NCBI GenBank assembly: GCA_964434955.1
Contig: CAYSXI010000086.1
Coordinates: 1 to 20,370, forward strand
Source of the DNA: JANQLU01 sp964434955
Lineage (GTDB): Bacteria; Planctomycetota; Planctomycetia; Pirellulales; Pirellulaceae
Reading direction: 5' to 3'
Length of the DNA stretch: 20,370 nucleotides
A program made the position numbers and the translations under genes. The notes beneath the pieces were generated by a model. It ran no database searches, was not told the origin of the DNA, and saw only the letters and a list, made by a program, of their open reading frames with translations. Within the stretch, counting starts at the first letter, position 1. Every line of letters starts with the position of its first letter. Shown piece after piece: positions 6,583-14,739 of the stretch.

Positions 6583-8208
6583 TTAATACATGTCGTAATC
6601 GCCACCGTGTCCGTGACCTTTTCCTTTTTCTTCTTTTGGCTTCTCCGCAACCAGTGCGTCGCTCGTCAGCAGCAACGTCGAGACACTGGCAGCATTTGCC
6701 AAGGCGGTTTTGGTCACTTTGGCTGGATCGATAACGCCCGCTTTGACCAAATCTTCGTACTCATCGGTCAGAGCGTTGTAACCAAAGTTTGTTTTGCCGG
6801 AAACAACTTTTTCGCAAACGATGCCACCGTCTTGGCCAGCGTTTTCTGAAATCATGTAGAGCGGGCTGCGGCAGGCGCGGACGACAATGTTGTATCCAAC
6901 TTTTTCGTCTTCTGCCAAATCCTCGGAAGGCGAATTTGCAGCGGCCGCTCGAATCAGAGCAACACCACCACCTGGGAGGATACCGTCGTCAACGGCAGCG
7001 CGGGTCGCGTGCAATGCATCTTCAACACGAGCCTTTTTCTCTTTCATTTCGCTTTCCGTCGCGGCACCGACATTCACTTTCGCAACGCCACCCGAAAGCT
7101 TCGCCAAACGCTCTTCCAATTTCTCGCGATCGTAGTCGCTGGTTGCGTTCTCGATTTCTCGACGAATCGAATCGATTCGGCCTTTGATATCCGCGTTCTT
7201 TCCTGCACCCTCGATGATCGTGGTGTTGTCTTTGTCGATGATGACTTTCTTGGCGCGACCCAGATCCGCGAGAGTCAACGACTCAAGTTTCGTGCCAAGT
7301 GCTTCGAAAACAGCCGTGCCGCCTGTCAGCGTTGCGATGTCTTCCATCATGGCCTTACGGCGATCGCCGTATCCAGGAGCTTTGACCGCACAGCAGGTGA
7401 AACTACCACGCAGGCGATTGATCACGAGCGTTGCCAGGGCTTCGCCCTCGACGTCTTCCGCGATGATCAATAGAGGCTTGCCTTGCTTGACGACTTGCTC
7501 GAGGAGAGGAACGAGGTCTTTGATGTTGGTGATTTTCTTTTCGAAAACCAAAACGTAAGCGTCCTCAAGGACGCATTCCATCGAGCCGGAATCGGATACG
7601 AAGTAAGGGGAGAGGTATCCGCGATCGAACTGCATCCCTTCAACCCATTCCACTTCCGTCTGGAGGCTCTTTCCTTCGTCGACGGTGATCACGCCGTCCT
7701 TGCCGACTTTTTCCATGGCGTCGGAAAGAAGCTCTCCGATTTCACGATCGTTATTGGCAGCGATCGAAGCCACGTTTGCCATTTCGGCTTTGTTTTTGAT
7801 TTTGATCGACATGCTGGAAAGCTTTTCCGTCAAATCGGCGACGGCTTTCTCGATGCCTGTTTTCATCTGAATGGGGTTAACGCCAGCCGTGACCGCTCGC
7901 AGGCCTTCGTTGAAAATCGCTTCGGCCATGACAGTCGCGGTGGTCGTACCGTCACCGGCAACGTCCGAAGTCTTGGACGCGACTTCACGAACCATCTGAG
8001 CACCCATGTTTTCGTAGGTGTCTTCAAGTTCAATTTCTTTCGCAACGCTAACACCGTCTTTCGTAACGGTTGGCGAGCCAAAAGATTTTTGCAGGATGAC
8101 GTTACGCCCTTTTGGGCCAAGTGTGACTTTGACGGCGCGAGCCAGTTTTGAAACGCCGCGGCGAATGGCTTCGCGGGCTTCCTGTTCGAAAGCAATCATT
8201 TTTGCCAT
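6583..8208 (-). CDS. groEL: Chaperonin GroEL (60 kDa)
   Basis: 541 residues, normal for the family. It forms the ATP-driven double-ring folding chamber in the cytoplasm with GroES. ATP-site landmarks are present: TLGPKGRNV (29-37), Asp51 in TKDGVSVAKEIEL, the DGTTTATV block (86-93), the KARVEDALHATRAAVDDGILPGGG block, and GVIDPAKVTKTALANAASVSTLLLTSDALV near the end. The start is supported by GGAGAT 7 bases before the ATG. The C-terminal tail is unusual: instead of the Gly-Gly-Met repeats of E. coli it ends KGKGHGHGGDYDMY, a short Gly/His/Asp/Tyr tail. It is downstream of groES on the same strand (110-base gap) and ends at the bidirectional terminator. Planctomycetes often carry several groEL copies; this one is linked to groES and probably the main chaperonin. 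Confidence 0.98.
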   Translation of the reverse strand: MAKMIAFEQEAREAIRRGVSKLARAVKVTLGPKGRNVILQKSFGSPTVTKDGVSVAKEIELEDTYENMGAQMVREVASKTSDVAGDGTTTATVMAEAIFNEGLRAVTAGVNPIQMKTGIEKAVADLTEKLSSMSIKIKNKAEMANVASIAANNDREIGELLSDAMEKVGKDGVITVDEGKSLQTEVEWVEGMQFDRGYLSPYFVSDSGSMECVLEDAYVLVFEKKITNIKDLVPLLEQVVKQGKPLLIIAEDVEGEALATLVINRLRGSFTCCAVKAPGYGDRRKAMMEDIATLTGGTAVFEALGTKLESLTLADLGRAKKVIIDKDNTTIIEGAGKNADIKGRIDSIRREIENATSDYDREKLEERLAKLSGGVAKVNVGAATESEMKEKKARVEDALHATRAAVDDGILPGGGVALIRAAAANSPSEDLAEDEKVGYNIVVRACRSPLYMISENAGQDGGIVCEKVVSGKTNFGYNALTDEYEDLVKAGVIDPAKVTKTALANAASVSTLLLTSDALVAEKPKEEKGKGHGHGGDYDMY

Positions 8209-8318
8209 TTTTGTATCTCCAAATTAGGTTGTTTTCAGGGGAGTGAATCAACAGCTTGTTTTTTTCCGGCTGATCGTGGCGTCAACAGATTCGCGTATCA
8301 GCCTTCTCAAGCCGTTCT

Positions 8319-8651
8319 TTAGCCGATCACAGCGAGAACATCGTCCTCACGCATCAGCAGCCATTCATCGTCACCAATTTTGATTTCATCTGGGCCGTAC
8401 GTCGTAAACAAAACGACGTCACCTTTTTTGACTTGGAAAGGACTTCGGGAACCGTCGCCTAGCAACTTGCCTTCGCCGACACTGATTACGGTGCCTCGCG
8501 ACGGTTTGTCCTGAGCCGAATCAGGCAGGACAATGCCTCCGGCAGTGACTTCTTCCGAAGTCTCACGACGAACAACAATTCGATCGCCCAAAGGTTGCAA
8601 TTGAACGGTTGGGTTCTTGGCAGACTTCTTCTTTTTGGCAGTAGCCGTCAT
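8319..8651 (-). CDS. groES: Co-chaperonin GroES (10 kDa)
   Basis: 110 residues. It caps the GroEL chamber as a heptamer. The core begins at QLQPLGDRIVVRR (about 17-29), followed by the mobile-loop region TSEEVTAGGIVLPDSAQDKP that contacts GroEL, then the usual beta-barrel to DDVLAVIG. A Lys-rich N-terminal extension of about 15 residues (TATAKKKKSAKN) precedes the core, longer than in E. coli GroES. The ATG at 8651 is chosen over an in-frame TTG at 8669; GGAGG lies 11 bases upstream, a little far. It is the first gene of a groES-groEL operon. No CIRCE (HrcA) operator is seen upstream, but repeated TTCGAA-centred motifs are. Confidence 0.97.
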   Translation of the reverse strand: MTATAKKKKSAKNPTVQLQPLGDRIVVRRETSEEVTAGGIVLPDSAQDKPSRGTVISVGEGKLLGDGSRSPFQVKKGDVVLFTTYGPDEIKIGDDEWLLMREDDVLAVIG

Positions 8652-8693
8652 TTCTGGTGGATCCTCCAAATCTCGTGTTTATCTCCAAGGGCT

Positions 8694-8766
8694 GATTCGA
8701 ATCGGTTTGGACCGGATTGTTTCGAATTCAAGCTCCTGATGTATGGAATCTGCGCTTCGATTCAAG
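8694..8766 (-). promoter_or_regulatory. Repeated TTCGAA/CTTGAAT motifs upstream of groES
   Basis: On the minus strand CTTGAATCGAA ends at 8766 and CTTGAATTCGAA ends at 8732. They are near-identical and 34 bases apart. Closer to groES lies a perfect 10-base palindrome GATTCGAATC (8694-8703). The upstream copy also has TTCCAT 12 bases after CTTGAA, loosely like a sigma-32 heat-shock promoter (CTTGAA, 13-14 bases, CCCCAT). There is no CIRCE element. These are candidates for the heat-shock control region of groESL, from inspection only. Confidence 0.3.
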
Positions 8767-9018
8767 ACTGACATTTTTGCGCACGTTCAGCTTGAGAGAC
8801 CCGTTAAAAGGCAAGTCGCGCGCCAAACGTTGCCGACAACCAACAAATTTTTGGGATTGCGTCTACGAATTCGAAATTGCCGGAAAACGGGCTGTTTTTA
8901 ATGGGTTCCCAGTGAACGGAATCGTTCAGACCGTCGGGTGTTCGTTGGGCCACCGAGGAAGGATCACCGATTTGTCAGTCCTTCGAAATTGACCATGAAA
9001 CCTGGGACCGTCAAAAAA

Positions 9019-9031
9019 TGACAAATTGTCA
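9019..9031. repeat. Palindrome TGACAA-A-TTGTCA
   Basis: A perfect 6-base inverted repeat around a single A in the non-coding region, about 210 bases before the zinc-ribbon gene and 370 bases upstream of groES. Its size and symmetry fit a dimeric regulator's operator. No regulator gene is nearby to assign it to. Confidence 0.4.
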
Positions 9032-9131
9032 CATTCGGACCGTTGAATTTCTGTAAGTTTGTCGAGGGAAATTTCGTCGTCATATTCGGAACAACTGTTC
9101 AAGAAGTTGCGTTGATGGGCCTGCTTGAAGG

Positions 9132-9159
9132 TTGTCAAAATCTGCCCTCGTTGTACAAA
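9132..9159 (+). promoter_or_regulatory. Weak candidate promoter for the zinc-ribbon membrane gene
   Basis: TTGTCA (9132-9137, 5 of 6 matches to -35) and TACAAA (9154-9159, 4 of 6 to -10) are 16 bases apart, about 82 bases before the chosen ATG. The match is modest and may be chance. Confidence 0.2.
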
Positions 9160-9241
9160 ATGAGTAGTCCCTCTCTTTTTCCTGCGCCGCAATTCGTGCT
9201 TGAATGCCGGCGCGAAAAACAACCTTTTTTTGGATGTTTTC

Positions 9242-10084
9242 ATGCCAATTAGCGTCAAATGCAACTGCGGAGCTTCTTTCAAGGCTCAGGATCATCTCGC
9301 AGGGAAAAAGGTCAAATGCCCCAAATGCCAAAGTACGATTCAAATTCCCGTGCCTCGACCGGCGGTATCAAAAGCGGCTCCCGTCGCTGCCGCCGCAAAT
9401 CCCATGTTGGATTTGCTGGACGAAGCAGGCGTTGAGCGCCCCAAATCCGGACCGACTTGTCCGGCTTGCAATTCCGACATGGCTGCCAGCGCAATCATTT
9501 GCGTAAGCTGCGGATATAACGTCATGACCGGTACCTACCTGGATACCTATGTCGAGGTCGGTGACGATCCGGCCGAGGATGGCGATCCGGGAATGTCGAG
9601 CGCTCAAAAAATCATGGCCAAGGCCGAGCGGTCGATTTCGGACATGCCAGAAACGGCAGAAGGGCAGGATTTTGGCGACGGCGCGGATGCTTATGTTGTC
9701 GCCATTGGAGCCGTCGCGATGATGGCTTTCTTTGTTGTTGTCGGCGTCGTGATCGTTCTGGCCATGGAACAATTTGGCGACGTTTTCGGGATCGGGTATC
9801 TTTCGTTCCTGGGTTTGATCTTTTTGATTTGCCTCTCGCAAATCTGGATTGCCGTTGTCGGATTCTTTGAAGGAATCGAACACGGATTGCTTTCGCTGTT
9901 TTTCTCGCCCTATGCGATATGGTACGGATTCAGCCGGGGCCTTCGCTGGCAAGCCATTCTCGTTTTGGTCGGCTACATCTGTTCGGTCGCGATTCGCATA
10001 GCGATTCGTTCCGGGATGTTTGAGTCTGGCGACGATACGGTTTCGATGTTGTATCGAACCGGAATGACGATGCTCAGTGGCTAA
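9242..10084 (+). CDS. Zinc-ribbon membrane protein of planctomycete type, function unknown
   Basis: 280 residues from the ATG at 9242, chosen because MPISVKCNCGASFKAQDHLAGKKVKCPKC is a common start for planctomycete proteins; an in-frame upstream ATG (9200) only adds an unlikely leader. Two zinc ribbons are visible: Cys7/Cys9 with Cys26/Cys29, and Cys73/Cys76 with Cys87/Cys90. A Pro/Ala-rich linker (35-55) separates them. An acidic stretch (105-150) leads into about three membrane segments: 151-176, 185-208 and 237-256, with a hydrophobic 216-230 between the last two. So it is a cytoplasmic double zinc-ribbon head on a multi-pass membrane anchor. No enzyme motif is seen. It stands alone on its strand, divergent from groES. 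Confidence 0.85.
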   Translation: MPISVKCNCGASFKAQDHLAGKKVKCPKCQSTIQIPVPRPAVSKAAPVAAAANPMLDLLDEAGVERPKSGPTCPACNSDMAASAIICVSCGYNVMTGTYLDTYVEVGDDPAEDGDPGMSSAQKIMAKAERSISDMPETAEGQDFGDGADAYVVAIGAVAMMAFFVVVGVVIVLAMEQFGDVFGIGYLSFLGLIFLICLSQIWIAVVGFFEGIEHGLLSLFFSPYAIWYGFSRGLRWQAILVLVGYICSVAIRIAIRSGMFESGDDTVSMLYRTGMTMLSG

Positions 10085-10478
10085 ATGAATAAGCAGTGAG
10101 CCAGCGGTGCTCTAATCCACCGCCTCAATGTTCCAATCCACTCTTGCTCCGTGAACCTGAATGCGGCCGGGGACAAATTCATGCGCCGTTTTCGTCGGCG
10201 ATTGTTAAGCTGAGTTTGATGCACCAAACGAGTTCGGGGACCCAATCTGAATTTGCAACCGGAGGCGTTGGCCGCAAACGAGATGAGCTTTTGGGGCCGC
10301 CCATTTGTTGCGACGTCAAAAGAAATGGTCGGTTGGAGCGAAGGACTAGGGCAATGGAAATTTCGGCAGGAGTCGAGTCAGGGATCTTTCGCAAGAATAC
10401 TAACCGCGAAGCAAGGCAACCAGGTTTGAGAGCCACCCGTATGCCTTTGTTAAGTTAACTGCGGATCAACCAGAAGGG
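10085..10478. other. 394-base non-coding stretch between convergent genes
   Basis: No recognisable gene. A plus-strand ORF and an overlapping minus-strand ORF of 85-120 codons share nothing with known families and have no ribosome sites. Near its left end GCGGTG (10104-10109) and CACCGC (10118-10123) form a 6-base stem, possibly a weak terminator for the zinc-ribbon gene. The interior (from about 10165) could be a decayed element or a relic gene, but no terminal repeats are seen. Confidence 0.45.
10104..10123 (+). terminator. Weak hairpin after the zinc-ribbon gene
   Basis: GCGGTG and CACCGC pair across an 8-base loop 20 bases after the stop codon. No T-run follows, so any termination would be inefficient or factor-dependent. 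Confidence 0.25.
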
Positions 10479-12596
10479 CTATTTTTTCTTGTTGGTGTTG
10501 AAGCCCATGATTTCTCGTTGTTTGTTGATCTCCTGAATCATGGCATCAAGCTTTTCTCGGTAGAGCTTCAGTTCCTTTTCCTTGCCAAGCTTTTCGGCAA
10601 CGGCTACAAGGCCGGCCAGGACGCGCGGACGTTTCTTGTTGATCTCCAAAGCCGTCTCCAAGTCATCGAATGCCGATTCGTAGCGCTGCATGCGATAGAG
10701 AAGGATCCCTCGCATCTCAAGGAAACGAACTTCCGCGGAATTCATTTCTACCGCGAGATCCATGAGGCGAATGGCCGTTTCCGTGTTCTTTTTCTGGTAT
10801 TCGGTCAGAACGACTTCGTCCACTTTCGGAGCGTCTACCTGGTCTTGCTGCTTCGAATCCTGTTTGCCTTTGTCCTTCGGTTCTTGTTTCTGGTTGGACG
10901 AGTCCTTGGCGTCGACCTTTTTGTCTTTGGCATCTGAATTTTCAGTGCCTGAAGGCGTCAAACTGGCTTGATCGATTTTCGGTTGTTTATCCAAGTCCTC
11001 GTTTGAGAGGACTTCCGGTTGAATACTGAGGAAATCCGCTGCGGCTGTAAGGATTTCTGTCGCTCCGGGGTACTGTGAAATGGCCAATTGCCATTGAAGC
11101 ATTGCATCCCGTTTGTACTTGTTGGCGTCATCGACGTTGTCAAAGGAGCGAAAAGCCGAGTCGAGGCCAAGCATCAAGTTTGCCAGGAATGGCGTCGAAT
11201 TGTCGAGTGAAAAGTCGCGCAGCCAATCGATTTGATCATCGGAAAGGGGTCCCTTCGGTGCCCGAAGGAGGTCATTGAGCTTCACAATCGCACTTCGGTT
11301 ATTCGCCTTGATTCGCAACGACCGTGTCAACCAAGTGATCTTAGCAAGGAATCGTTGTTTTTCGGGCCCGGTATATCGGAAGTTGTCCACCGCATGCACA
11401 AACAACTCCGCCCGAAGCGACTGAAGGCGCCGACTTACTTCCGGATTGGTCACCAACGTTCTCGAGCGTGTGAGTTCGTTTTCAGCTTCGACATACTTCC
11501 CGCCGATTACCAGGCACTGGACGAGAGAATTCCAAACGGGAAATGAGTTGGGCCGCCGAAGCGTTTCTCGTTGGATGTTGGTCACCGCCAGTTCCAGTCG
11601 TCTTTTGAATGCGTCGGAATCAATGCCGTAATAGTCTTTGCAAAGCCGAACGATGGACGGAAAAATCAGCGTGTTGAATCGAGCAGCCTGTTGGTAACTG
11701 CTAATCGCATTCTTGAAACAATCTTCCTCACTGGCCGCGAACTTGTTTTTGTCGTCTTCGTTATTGGCGGATTCTTTTTGAGCCGCAAAAAACTGTTTTT
11801 TCTTCTCGTAAATGATACCGAGCCGCGAGTAGGTCTCGACTTGGATGGTCAGGACTTTGGGGTCAAAGTCGTTGAGGAGCGTCACATTGTTTTCTTCTTG
11901 AAGGTGAAGCACGATGATGTCGAAATGTCGACGCGCGATCTTCAGCCTTTCGTCTTCAGTAAGCGGCTTGCTGTCGACGACGAGGTTTTCCGAGGCCTTC
12001 CCCATGAAAAAACGGCCACACCACAAATGAGCTTCCATATTGCCCAGGTCGGCGTCGTCTTCATCCTCATCCGCTTTCCCGGTCGACAGTCTCTCGACCA
12101 ATTGTTCGTCCAGCAAAGGCGCTAACTCTTGCATTCCTCCCAGCGCTTGCAATACCCCTTTCTGCTCGGACCGGATCACGGCATTTTGATACCGGTACTC
12201 GGGATCAAAGCGATCAAATGAGAGGATTTTTTGGCACCAGAGCGAAGCCAAATCGTAATTCTCGGCTTTGAACGCGACGTTAAACTCGGCCCGATAACGG
12301 TTTCGAACCGCGTAGCTGAAGTATTGGAAAATAACGAGTGCCGCCAACGCCAGCGCGAACATCGTCACCGCGGGCATGCCAAGCATGAATTTCTTACCGT
12401 TTCGAGAGATCGTCCAGGAAAGAAAAATGAAAACGATGAATTGGAAGAGCAGCACCAATGGAAAAAAAACGACGGCCAGCGTCAGTTTCAAAGGTCCTTG
12501 TTCCGCAACCCAATCTCCACGCTGTTCGCCAAAAGTCATGGACCAGATGGCGCGGAAAGGTGCCAGCAACAGGTCTTTGATTCCGTTTTCACTCAT
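10479..12596 (-). CDS. Membrane-anchored TPR protein (second of a tandem pair)
   Basis: 705 residues. Two membrane segments lie near the N-terminus (about 37-61 and 72-93). A long helical region follows with repeated Ala/Leu/Tyr patterns of tetratricopeptide type, clearest near the C-terminus (AVEMNSAEVRFLEMRGILLYRMQRYESAFDDLETALEIN is one TPR hairpin pair in two segments). An acidic run (ADEDEDDAD) near 175-185 and a Lys/Asp/Gln-rich low-complexity linker (about 550-597) interrupt the repeats. No catalytic motif is seen; TPR arrays usually bind partner proteins, so a scaffold role at the membrane is inferred. It starts 38 bases after the upstream TPR gene, almost certainly one transcript. 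The chosen ATG is followed by a typical MSENGIKDLLLAPFRAI start resembling that of the upstream protein. Confidence 0.85.
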   Translation of the reverse strand: MSENGIKDLLLAPFRAIWSMTFGEQRGDWVAEQGPLKLTLAVVFFPLVLLFQFIVFIFLSWTISRNGKKFMLGMPAVTMFALALAALVIFQYFSYAVRNRYRAEFNVAFKAENYDLASLWCQKILSFDRFDPEYRYQNAVIRSEQKGVLQALGGMQELAPLLDEQLVERLSTGKADEDEDDADLGNMEAHLWCGRFFMGKASENLVVDSKPLTEDERLKIARRHFDIIVLHLQEENNVTLLNDFDPKVLTIQVETYSRLGIIYEKKKQFFAAQKESANNEDDKNKFAASEEDCFKNAISSYQQAARFNTLIFPSIVRLCKDYYGIDSDAFKRRLELAVTNIQRETLRRPNSFPVWNSLVQCLVIGGKYVEAENELTRSRTLVTNPEVSRRLQSLRAELFVHAVDNFRYTGPEKQRFLAKITWLTRSLRIKANNRSAIVKLNDLLRAPKGPLSDDQIDWLRDFSLDNSTPFLANLMLGLDSAFRSFDNVDDANKYKRDAMLQWQLAISQYPGATEILTAAADFLSIQPEVLSNEDLDKQPKIDQASLTPSGTENSDAKDKKVDAKDSSNQKQEPKDKGKQDSKQQDQVDAPKVDEVVLTEYQKKNTETAIRLMDLAVEMNSAEVRFLEMRGILLYRMQRYESAFDDLETALEINKKRPRVLAGLVAVAEKLGKEKELKLYREKLDAMIQEINKQREIMGFNTNKKK

Positions 12597-12634
12597 TGTT
12601 TATCCGAAGCAAAAGATTGAACCGAAAGACTCGG

Positions 12635-14383
12635 CTACTTGTTGTTCTTGTTTTTCAATTTTTCTTCGAGCAGTTTGAGCCGTTTTTCAAGCTTCTCAGC
12701 GCCGGCCTGGTCACCGACGGCCTTGTGACACCGAACCAATGAGCGGACGATTCCGAGGTTGTCGGGTCGCCCAATTTTGGCGCGGTTGAACGAAGTAATG
12801 GCTCGAAGGAAAAACTTTCGGCTATTGGTTGGCTCTGTCCGTGCGAGCGAATAGGCCTTGGTCATTTCAATGGTGCCCAGGGTGTCAAAGAATTCGGACA
12901 TCTGACCGACGGGTCGGCCTGCACGAACCAGATTCATCACGGCTTTTTCAGAAAGTTCCAACGCGTCATTCAGGCGTCCGTCACCTTGCTGAATTAAAAG
13001 AAAAGCCAGGTTGTTTCGGACCTGGTTGTTATTCTCGTCTTTCTCATGGGCACTAGTCAGTTCCTTGACAGCCAAGTCACGAAACTTCTCAATTCCTTTT
13101 TGGTCCTTGGCAATCCGTGCGTTTTCCATCCCGCGAAGGTAAAAATTCGACAGCTCGATGTGAACTCCCGAAGGCGGATCATTGTCCGTCATCGGGTCGT
13201 ATAGTTCTTTGGCTCGTTTTGCCGCATCCGCGTCTTCCGAAAGTGCAATTTGCGAAATGTATCGAAGCGCGTTCGGGTTTTCGGGAAACTCGATATAGGA
13301 TTTTCGCAACAGTTCAAGGTTCAGTTCCTTGTCGTATTGACCGGAGCCCTTGCCGACACTGATCGCCCAGCGAGCGTAAATCTCGCCGAGCCTGACTCGG
13401 TGGTCTTCGGTGTCTTTTGGCGAAATATTGTCCATCTGGCGAAGCTTGAGGATCAATTCTTCCGCGTCTTTGAATCGCCCTAGCGACGAATAGCATGCGA
13501 GCAACTGACGCCAGTGTTGTTGACTTTGCGTGTTCCGAATGACCTGTTCGCGAAGAATCGTGATCGCCTGGTTCAAGATCGCTTTTTCACCATTGACCCC
13601 GTCCGTCCGTCGATAGATTCGCAGGCCCAGGTCAAGCAACTCAATGTGTTTCGTGAGGTTGCTTTCGAAAACAAGTTTGAAATGTTCCTTTGCTTGGGCG
13701 AACTGCTGGGTGTTAACGAGACATGCGATCAAGTAAACACGGGCATTCACAAAATCGGCATCCGAATGCAAGGCTTGTTCAAAATGTCGTTGGGCAACAC
13801 TGAATAGCTTGAGCTGGAAATAGCGTTGTCCGCGAACGTACTGGGCTTCGCGATTTCCCGGACGGTCAATGGGAGCAAGATCGTCCAGCAGGACTTCAAC
13901 CAAGGCGGTGCGTTTTTGTTCGGCGGCAACTTTCGCCAACTGAAGCTTCCATTCGTCCTGCGTCGGATCCATTTCAATCAACTTGTGCAGGTAGATTTCC
14001 CATTCGTGCAAATACTTTACCCGCTTCTCCTCCAGGTCTTCGATGCTGCAATCGACGTACTCTTCGTCGATGTTCTGTTTGACGTATTCCGGAACCGGTG
14101 CGTCTTCGCCCTGAGTGTTCCGGAATCGGAGCATCTGCCGAATCTGGGTCGTTTCTTCTTCAGCGCGTTCCGCTTCTGCCTTGTAGGTTCGAATGCGACC
14201 TTCAACGCCTACCATGTTCGCGCCGATCCACGTCGCAACGGCTGCGATGCCGATGATAAATGCCGGCACGCCAAGAATGAATGCTCGTCGGGTCGGGTGA
14301 CTTTCAACCAATCCATCGACCGCTCGCGTGGGACTCGAGATTAGGTTGATGATCCCGTAGTAAATTTGATAGAAGAAATTCAT
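12635..14383 (-). CDS. Membrane-anchored TPR protein (first of a tandem pair)
   Basis: 582 residues. A short amphipathic N-terminus (MNFFYQIYYGIINLISSPTR) precedes one membrane segment (about 34-58, RAFILGVPAFIIGIAAVATWIGANM). A charged coiled-coil-like helix follows (about 62-88), then TPR-like repeats to the end, for example REAQYVRGQRYFQLKLFSVA, QRHFEQALHSDADFVNARVY and the next helices. The C-terminus is a Lys/Asn/Glu-rich helix (KLEKRLKLLEEKLKNKNNK). By architecture it resembles the next gene, so the two may be old duplicates or partners. Topology and export direction are not certain; the repeats follow a single membrane segment. No enzyme motif. It is divergent from the outer-membrane protein gene, sharing a 356-base region. 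Not identified with a named family beyond TPR. Confidence 0.87.
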   Translation of the reverse strand: MNFFYQIYYGIINLISSPTRAVDGLVESHPTRRAFILGVPAFIIGIAAVATWIGANMVGVEGRIRTYKAEAERAEEETTQIRQMLRFRNTQGEDAPVPEYVKQNIDEEYVDCSIEDLEEKRVKYLHEWEIYLHKLIEMDPTQDEWKLQLAKVAAEQKRTALVEVLLDDLAPIDRPGNREAQYVRGQRYFQLKLFSVAQRHFEQALHSDADFVNARVYLIACLVNTQQFAQAKEHFKLVFESNLTKHIELLDLGLRIYRRTDGVNGEKAILNQAITILREQVIRNTQSQQHWRQLLACYSSLGRFKDAEELILKLRQMDNISPKDTEDHRVRLGEIYARWAISVGKGSGQYDKELNLELLRKSYIEFPENPNALRYISQIALSEDADAAKRAKELYDPMTDNDPPSGVHIELSNFYLRGMENARIAKDQKGIEKFRDLAVKELTSAHEKDENNNQVRNNLAFLLIQQGDGRLNDALELSEKAVMNLVRAGRPVGQMSEFFDTLGTIEMTKAYSLARTEPTNSRKFFLRAITSFNRAKIGRPDNLGIVRSLVRCHKAVGDQAGAEKLEKRLKLLEEKLKNKNNK

Positions 14384-14739
14384 ATGTCTTGAAGAAGATC
14401 AATTGAAGGGAATCTAACGCGACCATTTTCAATTTAATGAAAACCGCCAATTTGAACCATGACTCAGGGCACAAGCCGACCAAATTCGAGGGTTGGAAGC
14501 GTCAGTTGGTTGACTCATCTCATTTTTGACAATTATTGCGGTTTTGCAAAATGAATGCACTTTAAAATGTGAATTTGGTTCATTTGGGAAGAAGGCGTTG
14601 GATTCGGCATAACGGTAAGAATCGGCAGTTTCCGAATTTCCGTCAAAATCGCCAAAAGTTAAAACTTGGCCACTGCCGACAAACAACATGGGTAAGAAGT
14701 GTACCTACACGTCGCCGCTATTGAGTCGCAAGTTGGCCC
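14384..14739. other. Divergent region between the TPR operon and the outer-membrane protein gene
   Basis: 356 bases, AT-richer than its neighbours, with no gene. A perfect -35-like TTGACA lies at 14526-14531 on the plus strand, but no good -10 follows at 17 bases. A small inverted repeat AAGTT/AACTT lies near 14657-14668. Promoters for both flanking genes are expected here, but I cannot place them with confidence. Confidence 0.45.

Larger units (their letters stand above)
8652..9241. other. 590-base non-coding divergent region between groES and the zinc-ribbon membrane gene
   Basis: No convincing gene on either strand; the small ORFs here lack domains, codon regularity and ribosome sites. 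It should hold the heat-shock promoter of groES on the left and the promoter of the zinc-ribbon gene on the right. Visible elements are TTCGAA-containing repeats near groES (8694-8766), a 13-base palindrome (9019-9031) and a weak promoter-like pair (9132-9159). The length leaves room for a small RNA, but I cannot show one. Confidence 0.5.

Noticed and set aside
7483..8151. 222-codon plus-strand ORF antisense to groEL
   Set aside because: It mirrors the codon structure of a strongly conserved gene and its protein shows no domain.
8652..8800. CIRCE operator (TTAGCACTC-N9-GAGTGCTAA) ahead of groES
   Set aside because: Looked for on both strands and not present.
10096..10458. 120-codon ORF between convergent genes
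   Set aside because: No family, no ribosome site, compositionally odd protein; an antisense ORF overlaps it. Left as unexplained sequence.
14526..14568. Promoter from the perfect TTGACA at 14526 for the outer-membrane protein gene
   Set aside because: No acceptable -10 element at 16-18 bases; the TAAAAT at 14563 is 31 bases away.
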